Assembly: GCA_031459615.1 (NCBI GenBank)
Contig: JAVKIE010000007.1
Coordinates: 86,653 to 150,652 of the forward strand
Reading direction: 5' to 3'
DNA length: 64,000 nucleotides
Origin: Calidihabitans tengchongensis
GTDB lineage: Bacteria; Sysuimicrobiota; Sysuimicrobiia; Sysuimicrobiales; Kaftiobacteriaceae
The notes beneath the pieces were generated by a model. It saw only the letters and a program-made list of their open reading frames with translations, made no database searches and had not been told where the DNA came from. Of the stretch, positions 26,593-35,007 are shown piece by piece. The translations under genes and the position numbers were made by a program. Position 1 is the first letter of the stretch. Every line of letters starts with the position of its first letter.

Positions 26593-27951
26593 ATGGACAG
26601 CGTCAAGTACCTGCTGGACGAAACCCAGATTCCCCGGGCCTGGTACAACATCCAGGCCGACTTGCCGGTGCCCCTGCCGCCCGTCATCCACCCCGGGACC
26701 AAGCAGCCCATCGGGCCCGACGATCTGGCCCCGCTGTTTCCCATGGACCTGATCGCCCAGGAGGTGAGCACCGAACGCGAGGTTCCCATTCCCGAGCCCG
26801 TGCGCGACGTGTACCGCCTGTGGCGGCCCACGCCGCTGTACCGGGCCCGGCGGCTGGAGCGGGCCCTGGACACGCCTGCGCGGATCTACTACAAGTACGA
26901 GGGCACCAGCCCTGCCGGCAGCCACAAGCCCAACACCGCAGTCGCCCAGGCCTTCTACAACAAGCAGGCCGGCGTGCGCCGGCTCACCACCGAGACCGGC
27001 GCCGGGCAGTGGGGCAGCGCCCTGGCCCTGGCCTGCCGCCTGTTCGGCCTGGAGTGCACCGTGTACATGGTGCGCGTCAGCTACGAGCAGAAGCCCTACC
27101 GCAAGGTGATGATGCAGACCTGGGGCGCCGAGGTCATCCCCAGCCCCAGCCCCCGCACCCGGGCGGGCCGGGCGATTCTGGAGCGGGATCCCGACTCGCC
27201 GGGCAGCCTGGGCATCGCCATCAGCGAGGCGGTGGAGGATGCCGCCACCCACGACGACACCAAGTACTCCCTGGGCAGCGTGCTCAACCACGTCCTCATG
27301 CACCAGACGGTCATCGGCCTGGAGGCCAAGCGGCAGATGGAGATGGCCGGGGACTACCCGGACGTGGTCATCGGGTGCATCGGCGGCGGCAGCAACATGG
27401 CGGGGCTGACATTCCCGTTCCTGGCCGACAAGTTCAAGGGAAAGGACGTCCGGGTCGTGGCCGTGGAGCCGGAGGCGTGCCCGTCCCTGACCCGGGGCAG
27501 GTACCTGTACGACTTCGGGGACACCGCCGCCACCACCCCGCTGCTGAAGATGTACACCCTCGGCCACTCCTTTGTTCCGCCCGCCATCCACGCCGGCGGG
27601 CTGCGCTACCACGGGGACGCGCCCCTGGTCTGCCTGCTGTACCACCACGGCTACATCGAGGCCGTCGCCTATCCCCAGCGGGCGGTGTTCGACGCCGCGG
27701 TGCAGTTCGCCCGGGCGGAGGGAATCATCCCGGCGCCCGAGTCCGCCCACGCGGTGCGCAAGGCCATCGACGAGGCCCTGGAGGCCAGGCGGGACGGGCG
27801 GGCGCGGGTCATCCTGTTCAACCTCAGCGGCCACGGGCACTTCGACCTCAAGGCCTATGAGGACTTCCTGGCCGGGCGCCTGGAGGACTACGCCTACCCC
27901 CGCCAGCAGGTGGAGGCGGCGTTGCGGGAGCTGGCGGCGATCCAGCCCTGA
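26593..27951 (+). CDS. trpB: Tryptophan synthase beta-like enzyme (TrpB2 type)
   Basis: 452 residues, longer than TrpB1 (about 400). PLP lysine in GTSPAGSHKPNTA, substrate loop ETGAGQWG, and PLP-phosphate loop IGCIGGGSNMAG. YYKYEG and the N-terminal extension place it in the TrpB2 group, which joins indole and serine to tryptophan and often occurs without TrpA at its side. RBS GAGGAGG, ATG 26593. Controlled by the T-box just upstream, which supports a real tryptophan role. No other trp gene is in the window. Confidence 0.93.
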   Translation: MDSVKYLLDETQIPRAWYNIQADLPVPLPPVIHPGTKQPIGPDDLAPLFPMDLIAQEVSTEREVPIPEPVRDVYRLWRPTPLYRARRLERALDTPARIYYKYEGTSPAGSHKPNTAVAQAFYNKQAGVRRLTTETGAGQWGSALALACRLFGLECTVYMVRVSYEQKPYRKVMMQTWGAEVIPSPSPRTRAGRAILERDPDSPGSLGIAISEAVEDAATHDDTKYSLGSVLNHVLMHQTVIGLEAKRQMEMAGDYPDVVIGCIGGGSNMAGLTFPFLADKFKGKDVRVVAVEPEACPSLTRGRYLYDFGDTAATTPLLKMYTLGHSFVPPAIHAGGLRYHGDAPLVCLLYHHGYIEAVAYPQRAVFDAAVQFARAEGIIPAPESAHAVRKAIDEALEARRDGRARVILFNLSGHGHFDLKAYEDFLAGRLEDYAYPRQQVEAALRELAAIQP

Positions 27952-28057
27952 GGCGCAGGCGCGGGGCCGCGACCTCACAGGGGCTTTCATCTCCCCCGCG
28001 GGGCGGAGGCGGGATCTCTGACGTGTGGGGGATCCGCGATGCGACCCCCGTGTGACT

Positions 28058-28082
28058 CCCCTCTCCCCCGTGGGGAGAGGGG
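28058..28082. terminator. Bidirectional hairpin between convergent trpB and dtxR
   Basis: Perfect 11-bp stem CCCCTCTCCCC with GGGGAGAGGGG and a 3-nt loop. It is one copy of the common intergenic module and stands in the gap between two convergent genes, which fits a bidirectional terminator. There is no clear T-run. Confidence 0.65.
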
Positions 28083-28096
28083 ACGGGTGAGGGGCT

Positions 28097-28789
28097 CTAC
28101 GTGGAGGGCGTGGCGTTCCCGCGCTCCCGCAGGTCCACCCGAATCCGGGCCGCCACCTCCCGCCCGATGGCCTGTCGCCGCCCTCCCACCGAGATGGTCA
28201 GCGGCCCGTTGAAGGGCGCGATCTCCTCCACGTCCACCGCGGCTCCGGGCACCAGCCCCAGCCCTGCCAGGTAGGCCACCATGGCCGAATCCTCTTCGGG
28301 AATCGCCGCCACCCGGCCCCGCGTCCCCGGGCCGGCGTCCAGCAGGGTGTGAGATGGAGGTGGTTCGGAACTCTCGCCGGGGATGGGCAGGCCGTGGGGG
28401 CAGGTGCAGGGGTGGCCGAGGACGTCCGCCAGGCGCGCCTCCACCTCCTCGCTGATGACGTGCTCCATCTTGCACGCCTCGTCGTACACCCTGGGCAGAT
28501 CCAGGCGGAGCACGTCGGTCAGCAACCTCTCGGCCAGCCGCAGCCGGCGCACCACCTTGGTGGCCCGCTCCAGACCCGCGGGGGTCAGGTGGAACCCGTC
28601 CTCTCCGGCCCCGCGGACCAGCCCCTGGTGCTCCAGCCGCCGCAGCATCTCCCACGCCGAGGGGGTGGCCACGCCCATGAACTCGGCGACTTTGGAGGCC
28701 GTCACCGGCGGGGCCGCCTGCTGGACCGTGTACACCGCCTTCAGGTACATCTCGACGCGCTCGGTTTTGGAGATGTCGTGGGTGGTCAT
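28097..28789 (-). CDS. DtxR/MntR-family metal-dependent regulator
   Basis: 230 residues. The N-terminal winged helix begins KTERVEMYLKAVY, followed by the metal-binding dimerisation domain with CKMEHVISEEVEARL and the cysteine/histidine stretch HPCTCPHGLPIP. A FeoA/SH3-like domain ends the protein (about 150-225). This family represses iron or manganese genes when metal-bound. ATG 28789 overlaps the stop of the upstream fur gene (ATGA), so both form one unit. A DtxR-like box lies at the FTR1 promoter. Confidence 0.9.
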   Translation of the reverse strand: MTTHDISKTERVEMYLKAVYTVQQAAPPVTASKVAEFMGVATPSAWEMLRRLEHQGLVRGAGEDGFHLTPAGLERATKVVRRLRLAERLLTDVLRLDLPRVYDEACKMEHVISEEVEARLADVLGHPCTCPHGLPIPGESSEPPPSHTLLDAGPGTRGRVAAIPEEDSAMVAYLAGLGLVPGAAVDVEEIAPFNGPLTISVGGRRQAIGREVAARIRVDLRERGNATPST

Positions 28790-29202
28790 CGGCACTCGGC
28801 GCAGATGCCGCGGAACACGATCTCGTGGTCGGTGATCACGAACCCCTGGCGCTGGTCCGGCGGGACGTCCAGGGGGCCGGGGTCCACGAACACGTCGCGG
28901 GTCTTGCCGCACTTCACGCACACCACGTGGTGGTGGCGGCGCGGGTCCACGCACACCCGCATCCCGCCGGTGCCCACGTGCAGGGCCCGGATCACCCGCA
29001 TCGCCGCCAGTTCTTCCAGGGTGCTGTAGACGGTGCGCAGGGACAGGGTGGGCATCTCCCGGGCCGCCCGCACGTACAGCGCCTCGGCGGTCGGGTGGTC
29101 TTCCTGCAGGCGCTCGATCAGCCTGAACAGCAGGGCGCGCTGTGGGGTGACCCGTCGGCCCCGGGCGCGGAACGCCTGGGCCAGCTTCGCGGCGGTTATC
29201 AT
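28786..29202 (-). CDS. Fur-family regulator
   Basis: 138 residues. Winged-helix part RGRRVTPQRALLFRLIE and LSLRTVYSTLEEL, metal site HHHVVCVKCGKTRDVF, and one C-terminal structural CxxC (ICAEC). Fur, PerR or Zur cannot be told apart by eye. It forms an overlapping pair with a DtxR regulator and is divergent from an iron permease, so iron is the likeliest signal. A CCTGACAA-CGC-TTGTTAGG palindrome lies 13 bp before its start. Confidence 0.9.
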   Translation of the reverse strand: MITAAKLAQAFRARGRRVTPQRALLFRLIERLQEDHPTAEALYVRAAREMPTLSLRTVYSTLEELAAMRVIRALHVGTGGMRVCVDPRRHHHVVCVKCGKTRDVFVDPGPLDVPPDQRQGFVITDHEIVFRGICAECR

Positions 29203-29214
29203 CGCGTCAGGGTT

Positions 29215-29233
29215 CCTGACAACGCTTGTTAGG
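29215..29233. promoter_or_regulatory. Likely Fur-family operator
   Basis: CCTGACAACGCTTGTTAGG, an imperfect 8-3-8 inverted repeat with one mismatch. It is 13 bp before the fur ATG, the right place for autorepression. Confidence 0.6.
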
Positions 29234-29252
29234 ATGCCGTCGCTGCGGCAGG

Positions 29253-29277
29253 AAAACCCCCGGTGGATGCGGGTTTT
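29253..29277. terminator. Hairpin with A/T tails in the fur-FTR1 divergent gap
   Basis: AAAACCC paired with GGGTTTT, 11-nt loop. Terminator-like on both strands, but it stands in a divergent promoter region, where a terminator is not expected. It could attenuate transcription running towards fur from a TTGACA-like site (- strand, 29315-29320). Confidence 0.4.
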
Positions 29278-29336
29278 TCACGCCTCCTCCAGTTAACCAC
29301 CCCCCTGTTAGGCCTGTCAATCAGTCCCCAAATGGA

Positions 29337-29367
29337 TTGACGGAACTCAGGTATTAGGCTAGCCTGA
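29337..29367 (+). promoter_or_regulatory. FTR1 promoter with DtxR/IdeR-like operator
   Basis: -35 TTGACG (29337-29342), 17-bp spacer, -10 TAGCCT (29360-29365). The palindrome TTAGGCTAGCCTGA (29354-29367) covers the -10 and resembles the IdeR/DtxR box TTAGGTTAGCCTAACC. Metal-bound DtxR from the neighbouring gene would block the promoter. Confidence 0.68.
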
Positions 29368-29404
29368 TCGCGCTTTTCGACCGCCGGTACCCGGGGAGGA
29401 GGAT

Positions 29405-30235
29405 ATGGGAGCTGCCCTGCTCGTCACGCTGCGGGAGGGACTGGAGGCTGCCCTGATCGTGGGCATCATCCTGGCGTACCTGGCCAGGACCGGCCATCGG
29501 GCCAAGTTCGGCCTGGTGTGGACGGGGACGGGACTGGCCGTGGGGGTGAGCCTGCTGGCGGGCGCGGCCATCTTCCTGACCGCCGGGCAGCTGGAAGGAC
29601 GCGTCGAAGAGATCTTTGAGGGGACCGCGATGTTCACGGCTGCCGGCGTGCTGACCTACATGGTCTTCTGGATGCGCCGGCAGGCCATCAACATCCGCGC
29701 CCACCTGCAGGCCCAGGTGAGTACCGCCCTGGCGCGGGGATCGTCGACCGCCCTGGTCCTGCTGGCGTTCGTCGCCGTGGGGCGGGAGGGGATCGAGACG
29801 GCGCTGTTCATGTTTGCGGCGGCCCAGAGCGCCACGGCGCTGCAGACCGTCGCCGGCGGGGTGCTGGGGTTGGGAACGGCGGTCTTGCTGGGCTACCTGC
29901 TGTACCGGGGAACCTATCGGCTCAACCTGCGGGCGTTCTTCAACATCACCAGCGTGCTGCTGCTCCTGTTCGGCGCCGGCCTGCTGGCCCACGGCATCCA
30001 CGAATACCAGGAGGCTGGCCTGCTGCCCGTGATGGTCGAACAGGTCTGGGACACGAGCCGGATCCTGTCGGAAAAGTCGGTGGCGGGCAGTCTGCTGGGA
30101 GCGGTCTTTGGCTACAACGCCAACCCGTCTCTGCTGGAGGTGCTGGCCTACGGGCTGTACCTGCTGGGCGTCGGGTGGGCGTACTTCCGGCCACCCACCG
30201 CCCGGGAGCTGGCCGCCCACCACGCACGCGCCTAG
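29405..30235 (+). CDS. FTR1-family high-affinity iron permease
   Basis: 276 residues, about seven membrane helices. Two REGxE motifs, LREGLEAALIVG near residue 10 and GREGIETALFMF near residue 127, are the iron-passage signature of FTR1/EfeU. The family carries ferric iron, often with a ferroxidase partner; none is adjacent. RBS GGGGAGGAGG, ATG 29405. Divergent from the Fur/DtxR pair and under an IdeR-like box. Confidence 0.92.
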   Translation: MGAALLVTLREGLEAALIVGIILAYLARTGHRAKFGLVWTGTGLAVGVSLLAGAAIFLTAGQLEGRVEEIFEGTAMFTAAGVLTYMVFWMRRQAINIRAHLQAQVSTALARGSSTALVLLAFVAVGREGIETALFMFAAAQSATALQTVAGGVLGLGTAVLLGYLLYRGTYRLNLRAFFNITSVLLLLFGAGLLAHGIHEYQEAGLLPVMVEQVWDTSRILSEKSVAGSLLGAVFGYNANPSLLEVLAYGLYLLGVGWAYFRPPTARELAAHHARA

Positions 30236-30268
30236 GGGGTTCCAGCGGCGCCGGGCGCCCGTCGAGCC

Positions 30269-31087
30269 GTGACCACCGACGAGATCATGGCCGTGGCGCT
30301 GCGCCTGGCCGGGTGGGATCGGGTGCCCGGAGACTCGGCGGTGTTTGTGCCTGGAGACCGCATCCGCCGGGCGCTGTTCGGGCTGGACGTCGGCGTGGCC
30401 GAGCTGCAGCTGGCGCGCGCGCTGGGCGCCGATCTGGTCATCGCCCACCACCCGCCGGCTCCGCCGGCCGGCGCCTGGCAGGTGTTCTCCCGGCACGTGG
30501 AGTTCATGACCGCCGCCGGAGTCCCGGCCGAGGCGGCGCAGGAGGCGGTGGCCGAACGCCTGGAAGCGCTGCGGCTGCGGGCCCACGTGGCCAACACCGA
30601 CCACGTGCCCTCGGCCGCCCGGCTGCTCCGGATGCCGTTCATGAACATCCACGCGCCGCTGGACGAAGTCGGGCGCCGTCGGGTGGTCGAGGTGGTGGAC
30701 GCCGTGCTCCGCGCGAGTCCCGCCACCGCCGGGGATCTCGTGGACGCGCTGGGGGCGCTCCCGGAGGTGCGGGCCGCCCCGGTGCCGGTCCGCCTGGCCC
30801 TGGGCGACCCCGGCGCGCCGGTGCGCCGGGTGGTGGTGGCCCACGGCGCCTACACCAACGGCGGCTACCCGGTGGCCCGCACCTGCTTCGCCCACGGGGT
30901 GGACGCGGTCATCTACCTGCACATCGACTTTGCCGACCTGCAGCGTCTGCGGGCCGACGGCCGCGGCGTCCTGATCCTGCTGGGGCACTTGGCCGGGGAC
31001 TCCCTGGGGTTCACCCCGTTCCTGGCCGAGCTGCGCCGCCGCGGTCTGGAGGTCGTGACCTTCAGCGGGGTGGTGGAGCCCCATTAG
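30269..31087 (+). CDS. NIF3-like / DUF34 metal-binding protein
   Basis: 272 residues. FGLDVGVAELQLARALGADLVIAHHPP is close to the NIF3 pattern with the metal-binding HH pair; a second part holds VIYLHIDFADLQRLRADG and ILLGHLAGDSLGF. Members bind two metal ions and some act as GTP cyclohydrolase-like enzymes; the true role is not settled. GTG start. It is 33 bp after the iron permease and could share its transcript. Confidence 0.78.
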   Translation: MTTDEIMAVALRLAGWDRVPGDSAVFVPGDRIRRALFGLDVGVAELQLARALGADLVIAHHPPAPPAGAWQVFSRHVEFMTAAGVPAEAAQEAVAERLEALRLRAHVANTDHVPSAARLLRMPFMNIHAPLDEVGRRRVVEVVDAVLRASPATAGDLVDALGALPEVRAAPVPVRLALGDPGAPVRRVVVAHGAYTNGGYPVARTCFAHGVDAVIYLHIDFADLQRLRADGRGVLILLGHLAGDSLGFTPFLAELRRRGLEVVTFSGVVEPH

Positions 31088-31124
31088 GTGTCGGGAGCCG
31101 GGTCTCCAGCCGGGGGCGTCGTCC

Positions 31125-31200
31125 CGTGGCGGCCCGGGACCGTCAACCCCAGGCGGGTCAGTTCACCTTCAACCTCCAACCTCCCTCCGTAGGCGCGAGG
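31125..31200. repeat. CACCTTCAACCTCCAACC intergenic string
   Basis: The lipB upstream gap carries CAGTTCACCTTCAACCTCCAACC, one of the three intergenic modules seen again at about 42.76, 43.47, 50.14, 58.47 and 61.47 kb. Confidence 0.6.
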
Positions 31201-31225
31201 TTCCGCATCCCGCGCCCCTTCCTGG

Positions 31226-31231
31226 TACAAT
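31226..31231 (+). promoter_or_regulatory. -10 box of lipB
   Basis: TACAAT ending 7 bp before GTG 31239. A transcript would start at or next to the start codon, and there is no Shine-Dalgarno sequence, so lipB is probably leaderless. Confidence 0.6.
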
Positions 31232-31238
31232 CACCTGT

Positions 31239-31949
31239 GTGATGGCACCCCGCCGACCCTGGCTGCTGGACCTGCCCGGACGCACGCCCTACGCCGAGGC
31301 CTGGGCGCTGCAGAAGCGCCTGGTGGCCGCGCGCCAGCAGGACCGGATCGGCGACGGCCTCATCCTGCTGGAGCACCCTCCGGTGATTACCATGGGCCGC
31401 TCGGCCCGCGCCGAGCACCTGCTGGTGCCGCGGGAGATTCTCCTCCGGCAGGGGTTTGAGGTCTACGAGGTGGAGCGCGGCGGCAGCGTCACCTACCACG
31501 GCCCGGGCCAGCTGGTCGGCTACCCGATCCTGCACCTGACGACCTTTGACGTGGTGGGCTTCGTGCGCGCCCTGGAGGAGACCCTCATCCGCACCCTGCG
31601 CGGCTACGGCATCGACGCGGCGCGGCTGGCGGGCTACCCGGGCGTGTGGGTCGGCGACGCGAAGATCGCGGCGGTGGGGGTGGCCGTCAAACGGAAGGTC
31701 ACCATGCACGGCTTTGCCCTCAACGTGGACCCCGACCTGTCCCGCTTTGCCGTCATCAACCCGTGCGGCCTGGGCCGGCCGGTGACATCCATGGCGCGGC
31801 TCCTGGGCCGGCCGTGCGCCGTCGACGAGGTGCGCCCGGCCTACCGGCGGGCGTTCTGCGAGGTCTTCGCCCTCGACCTGGAGCCGGCGACCGCCGACGA
31901 CCTGGACCGCGCCCTGGCTCCCGACGCCGGACCGGCGGTGCCGGCCTGA
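31239..31949 (+). CDS. lipB: Octanoyl-[acyl-carrier-protein] transferase
   Basis: 236 residues. Moves octanoyl from ACP to lipoyl domains, the first step of lipoate synthesis. Conserved RGGSVTYHGPGQLVGYPI, DAKIAAVGV with the catalytic lysine, and VINPCGLGRPVTS with the acyl-accepting cysteine. GTG 31239 or the adjacent ATG 31242 could be the start. No lipA in the window. The stop overlaps the next gene by 1 bp. Confidence 0.93.
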   Translation: MMAPRRPWLLDLPGRTPYAEAWALQKRLVAARQQDRIGDGLILLEHPPVITMGRSARAEHLLVPREILLRQGFEVYEVERGGSVTYHGPGQLVGYPILHLTTFDVVGFVRALEETLIRTLRGYGIDAARLAGYPGVWVGDAKIAAVGVAVKRKVTMHGFALNVDPDLSRFAVINPCGLGRPVTSMARLLGRPCAVDEVRPAYRRAFCEVFALDLEPATADDLDRALAPDAGPAVPA

Positions 31950-33100
31950 TGCCCGTGGCCCGCCGTCGGTTTGAGACCCGCGCCATCCACGAGGGCCAGC
32001 CGCCCGACCCCGCCACCGGCGCCGTCATCCCGCCCATCTACCAGACGTCCACCTTCGCCCAGTCGGCTCCCGGCGTCCACAAGGGATACGAGTACAGCCG
32101 CACAGCCAACCCCACCCGCACGGCCCTGGAGACCTGCCTGGCGTCCCTGGAGGAGGCCCGCTACGGCCTGGCCTTTGCCTCGGGGATGGCCGCCCTGACC
32201 ACGGTGGGGTACCTGCTGAACCCCGGCGACCGGGTTCTGGCCCCCGACGACGTCTACGGGGGCACGTACCGGCTACTGGTGCGGATCCTGCGCCGCTACG
32301 GCGTCGAGTCCGCCTTCGTGGACATGACCGACCTCGGGCAGGTGGAGTCGGCCCTGCGAGCGCACCCCCGGCTGGTGCTGGTGGAGACCCCCACCAACCC
32401 GTACCTGAAGATCCTGGACATCGCCGCCATCGCCGAGCGGGCCCATGCCCGCGACGCCCTGGTGGTGGTGGACAACACCTTCGCCTCCCCTTACTTCCAG
32501 CGGCCCCTCACGCTGGGCGCGGACATCGTGGTCCACTCCACCACCAAGTACCTCGGCGGCCACAGCGACGTGGTGGGCGGGGCGGTCCTGACCAACAGCA
32601 AGGACATCTACGAAACCCTCAAGTTCCACCAGAACGCCGCCGGGGCCGTGCCCGGGCCGTTTGACTGCTGGCTGGTCCTGCGGGGCATCAAGACCCTGGC
32701 GGTGCGCATGGAGCGCCACGCCCGCAACGCCCGGCTCGTGGCCGAGTTCCTCCGGGGCCACCCCGCGGTCCGCCGGGTGTTCTACCCGGGGCTGCCCGAC
32801 CACCCCGGCCACGACCTGGCCCGGCGGCAGATGACAGGGTTCGGGGGGATGGTGTCGTTCATCGTGGCCGGAGGGGGCGCGGCGGCGCGCGCCGTGGCCT
32901 CCGCCACCCGGGTGTTCACCCTGGCCGAGAGCCTGGGAGGGGTGGAGTCGTTGCTGGACCACCCGGCCAGCATGACCCACGCCAGCCTGGCCGGGTCGCC
33001 CCTGGAGGTGGACGAGGGACTGATCCGCCTGTCGGTGGGATTGGAGCACCCGGATGACCTGATCGAAGACCTCCGCCAGGCCCTGGCCCGGGCCGGCTGA
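31949..33100 (+). CDS. Cys/Met metabolism PLP enzyme (cystathionine gamma-lyase/synthase type)
   Basis: 383 residues. RAIHEGQPPDPATGAVIPPIYQ is split by the usual family start, PLP lysine in HSTTKYLGGHSDVVGG, and C-terminal SLGGVESLLDHPASMTHAS. Members split cystathionine to cysteine (gamma-lyase), make it (gamma-synthase), or cleave methionine. A CBS-type enzyme follows 400 bp downstream, so trans-sulfuration is a good guess. ATG 31949 in a TGATG overlap with lipB. Confidence 0.9.
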   Translation: MPVARRRFETRAIHEGQPPDPATGAVIPPIYQTSTFAQSAPGVHKGYEYSRTANPTRTALETCLASLEEARYGLAFASGMAALTTVGYLLNPGDRVLAPDDVYGGTYRLLVRILRRYGVESAFVDMTDLGQVESALRAHPRLVLVETPTNPYLKILDIAAIAERAHARDALVVVDNTFASPYFQRPLTLGADIVVHSTTKYLGGHSDVVGGAVLTNSKDIYETLKFHQNAAGAVPGPFDCWLVLRGIKTLAVRMERHARNARLVAEFLRGHPAVRRVFYPGLPDHPGHDLARRQMTGFGGMVSFIVAGGGAAARAVASATRVFTLAESLGGVESLLDHPASMTHASLAGSPLEVDEGLIRLSVGLEHPDDLIEDLRQALARAG

Positions 33101-33155
33101 GCGTTCCGCCGGGGCCGCCCCGCCTGCGGTCTGCCCTCCCGCCGGGCCGACAGTG

Positions 33156-33161
33156 TAGACT
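33156..33161 (+). promoter_or_regulatory. -10 box of the sulfur-carrier gene
   Basis: TAGACT in CAGTGTAGACTGGTC, followed by the ribosome-binding site GAGGAGG at 33168-33174 and GTG 33185. Confidence 0.5.
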
Positions 33162-33184
33162 GGTCACGAGGAGGCGACGGACCC

Positions 33185-33517
33185 GTGCCGACCGTGTACG
33201 TTCCCACGCCGCTGCGCCGGGTCACCGGCGGCCAGAGCACGATCCGGGTGGCGGGGGGCACCGTGGGCGAGGTGCTGGAGGCCCTGGACCGCCAGTACCC
33301 CGGCATCCGCAGCCAGCTGTGTGACGACAGCGGCCAGGTGCGGTCGTTCATCAACGTCTTCGTCAACGGCACCGAGATCCGCCAGCTGCAGGGGCTGGCG
33401 ACCCCGGTGCGGGACACCGACGAGGTGTCCATCATCCCCGCCATGGCGGGCGGGGAAAGCGGGTCCCGGATCCCGGACCCCGCCGCTCAGGGAGGACCGC
33501 CGTGCCCCGCAAAGTGA
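33185..33517 (+). CDS. cysO: MoaD/ThiS-like sulfur carrier, CysO type, with C-terminal extension
   Basis: 110 residues, beta-grasp fold. PTPLRRVTGGQSTIRVAGG, INVFVNGTEIRQL and DEVSIIPAMAGG match CysO/MoaD. The functional di-glycine is at about residues 88-89, but the chain runs on for about 20 more residues (ESGSRIPDPAAQGG...) instead of ending there. The added DNA resembles the intergenic GATCCCGG string. The tail must be removed before the Gly could be adenylated. The 3' end overlaps the CBS gene by 16 bp. CysO rather than MoaD is inferred from neighbours: CBS, CysM and JAMM genes. Confidence 0.85.
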   Translation: MPTVYVPTPLRRVTGGQSTIRVAGGTVGEVLEALDRQYPGIRSQLCDDSGQVRSFINVFVNGTEIRQLQGLATPVRDTDEVSIIPAMAGGESGSRIPDPAAQGGPPCPAK

Positions 33518-34926
33518 CCGCCGCCTCGCGCCGATCGCGCCGCCGCGCCCGGCCCCACGAGGAGATCTACGACACCGTCCTGGACGTCGTCGGCCGCACG
33601 CCCCTGGTGCGCCTGCACCGGGTGACCCGGGACGTCCGGGCCGAGGTGGTGGCCAAGCTGGAGTTTCTCAACCCCGGAGGGTCGGTGAAGGACCGGATCG
33701 GTCCGGCCATGATCGCCGACGCCGAGCGCCGGGGACTGTTGCGGCCCGGCGGCACGATCGTGGAGGCCACCTCCGGCAACACGGGCGTGGGACTGGCCAT
33801 CGCCGCCGCCGTGCGCGGGTACCGGACGGTCTTCGTGATGCCCGACAAGATGTCCGAGGAGAAGATCCGGCTGCTGCGGGCGTTCGGCGCGCGGGTGGTG
33901 ATCACCCCCACCGCCGTCCCCCCCGACGACCCGCGGTCGTACTACAGCGTGAGCCGTCGGATTGCCGAGGAGACTCCCAACAGCTTCTACGCCAACCAGT
34001 ACGCCAACCCGGCCAACCCCCGGGCGCACTACGAGACCACCGGCCCGGAGATCTGGCGGCAGACCGGCGGGCGGGTGGACGTCCTGGTGGCCGGCATGGG
34101 CACCGGCGGCACCATCTCGGGGGCGGGCCGGTACCTCAAGGAGCGCAATCCCCGCGTGCGGGTGGTGGGCGTGGACCCGGTGGGCTCGGTCTACTACGAC
34201 TACGTCCGTACGGGCCGCCTGCCCGAGCCCCGCACCTACAAGGTGGAGGGCATCGGGGAGGACTTCCTCCCCCAGACCATGGACTTCGGGGTCGTGGACG
34301 AGGTGGTCCAGGTCTCGGACCGGGAGGCGTTCCTGATGACCCGCCGCCTGGTGCGGGAGGAGGGGCTGTTCTGCGGGGGCAGCAGTGGCGCGGCGGTGGC
34401 CGGGGCGCTCAAGTACCTGCGGGGCCTGCCCGACGCCGGGGCCGGCCTGCGGGTGGTGGTCATCCTGCCCGACTCGGGGTCCCGCTACCTGTCCAAGATC
34501 TTCTCCGACGACTGGATGCGCGAGCACGGCTTTCTGGACGTGGAGCGGGGGACGGTGGCGGACCTGGTGCGCACCCGGCGCCTGCCCCTGGTCACCGCCG
34601 CCCGCACCGACCCCATCAGCGACGTGATCGCCAAGATGAAGCAGTACGACGTCTCCCAGCTCCCGGTGCTGGAGGACGGGCGCCTGGTGGGCATGGTCAG
34701 CGAGGTGGACGTGCTGCGCTACCTGCTGGACCCGTCCCACCGCCCCGACGACCCCATCCAGCCCCTCATCGACCCGGCGCCGCCGGTGGTGTCCCCCGAC
34801 ACGCCCGTTGACGCCCTGGCCGACATCTTCCTGGCGGCCGGCGCCGTCGTGGTGGTGGACCACGGGACGGTGGTGGGGATCGTCACCAAGATCGACGTCA
34901 TCGACCACCTGGCCCGCCGCCCCTGA
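33502..34926 (+). CDS. Cystathionine beta-synthase-like enzyme with CBS pair
   Basis: 474 residues. The PLP fold (about 20-335) has LEFLNPGGSVKDR with the Schiff-base lysine, EATSGNTGVG and AGMGTGGTISGAGRYLKE. A CBS pair (about 345-470: DPISDVIAKMKQYDVSQLPV and VVSPDTPVDALADIF) ends it. In other organisms CBS makes cystathionine from serine and homocysteine; some bacterial members make cysteine. The CBS pair usually binds an adenosyl ligand such as SAM. GTG start, 16-bp overlap with the sulfur-carrier gene. Confidence 0.92.
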   Translation: MPRKVTAASRRSRRRARPHEEIYDTVLDVVGRTPLVRLHRVTRDVRAEVVAKLEFLNPGGSVKDRIGPAMIADAERRGLLRPGGTIVEATSGNTGVGLAIAAAVRGYRTVFVMPDKMSEEKIRLLRAFGARVVITPTAVPPDDPRSYYSVSRRIAEETPNSFYANQYANPANPRAHYETTGPEIWRQTGGRVDVLVAGMGTGGTISGAGRYLKERNPRVRVVGVDPVGSVYYDYVRTGRLPEPRTYKVEGIGEDFLPQTMDFGVVDEVVQVSDREAFLMTRRLVREEGLFCGGSSGAAVAGALKYLRGLPDAGAGLRVVVILPDSGSRYLSKIFSDDWMREHGFLDVERGTVADLVRTRRLPLVTAARTDPISDVIAKMKQYDVSQLPVLEDGRLVGMVSEVDVLRYLLDPSHRPDDPIQPLIDPAPPVVSPDTPVDALADIFLAAGAVVVVDHGTVVGIVTKIDVIDHLARRP

Positions 34927-34993
34927 ATCCCGCCGGCCGGTGCGGATCCCTGATCCCGCCCTCCCCGAAGAGGTGTGCTGCCGGGCCGGACTG

Positions 34994-35001
34994 TATAGAC
35001 T
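34994..35001 (+). promoter_or_regulatory. -10 region of the serine-kinase-like operon
   Basis: TATAGACT. With TAGACT as -10 the start point falls at GTG 35008, the first codon of a 12-codon mini-ORF. Confidence 0.5.
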
Positions 35002-35007
35002 AGTGAC

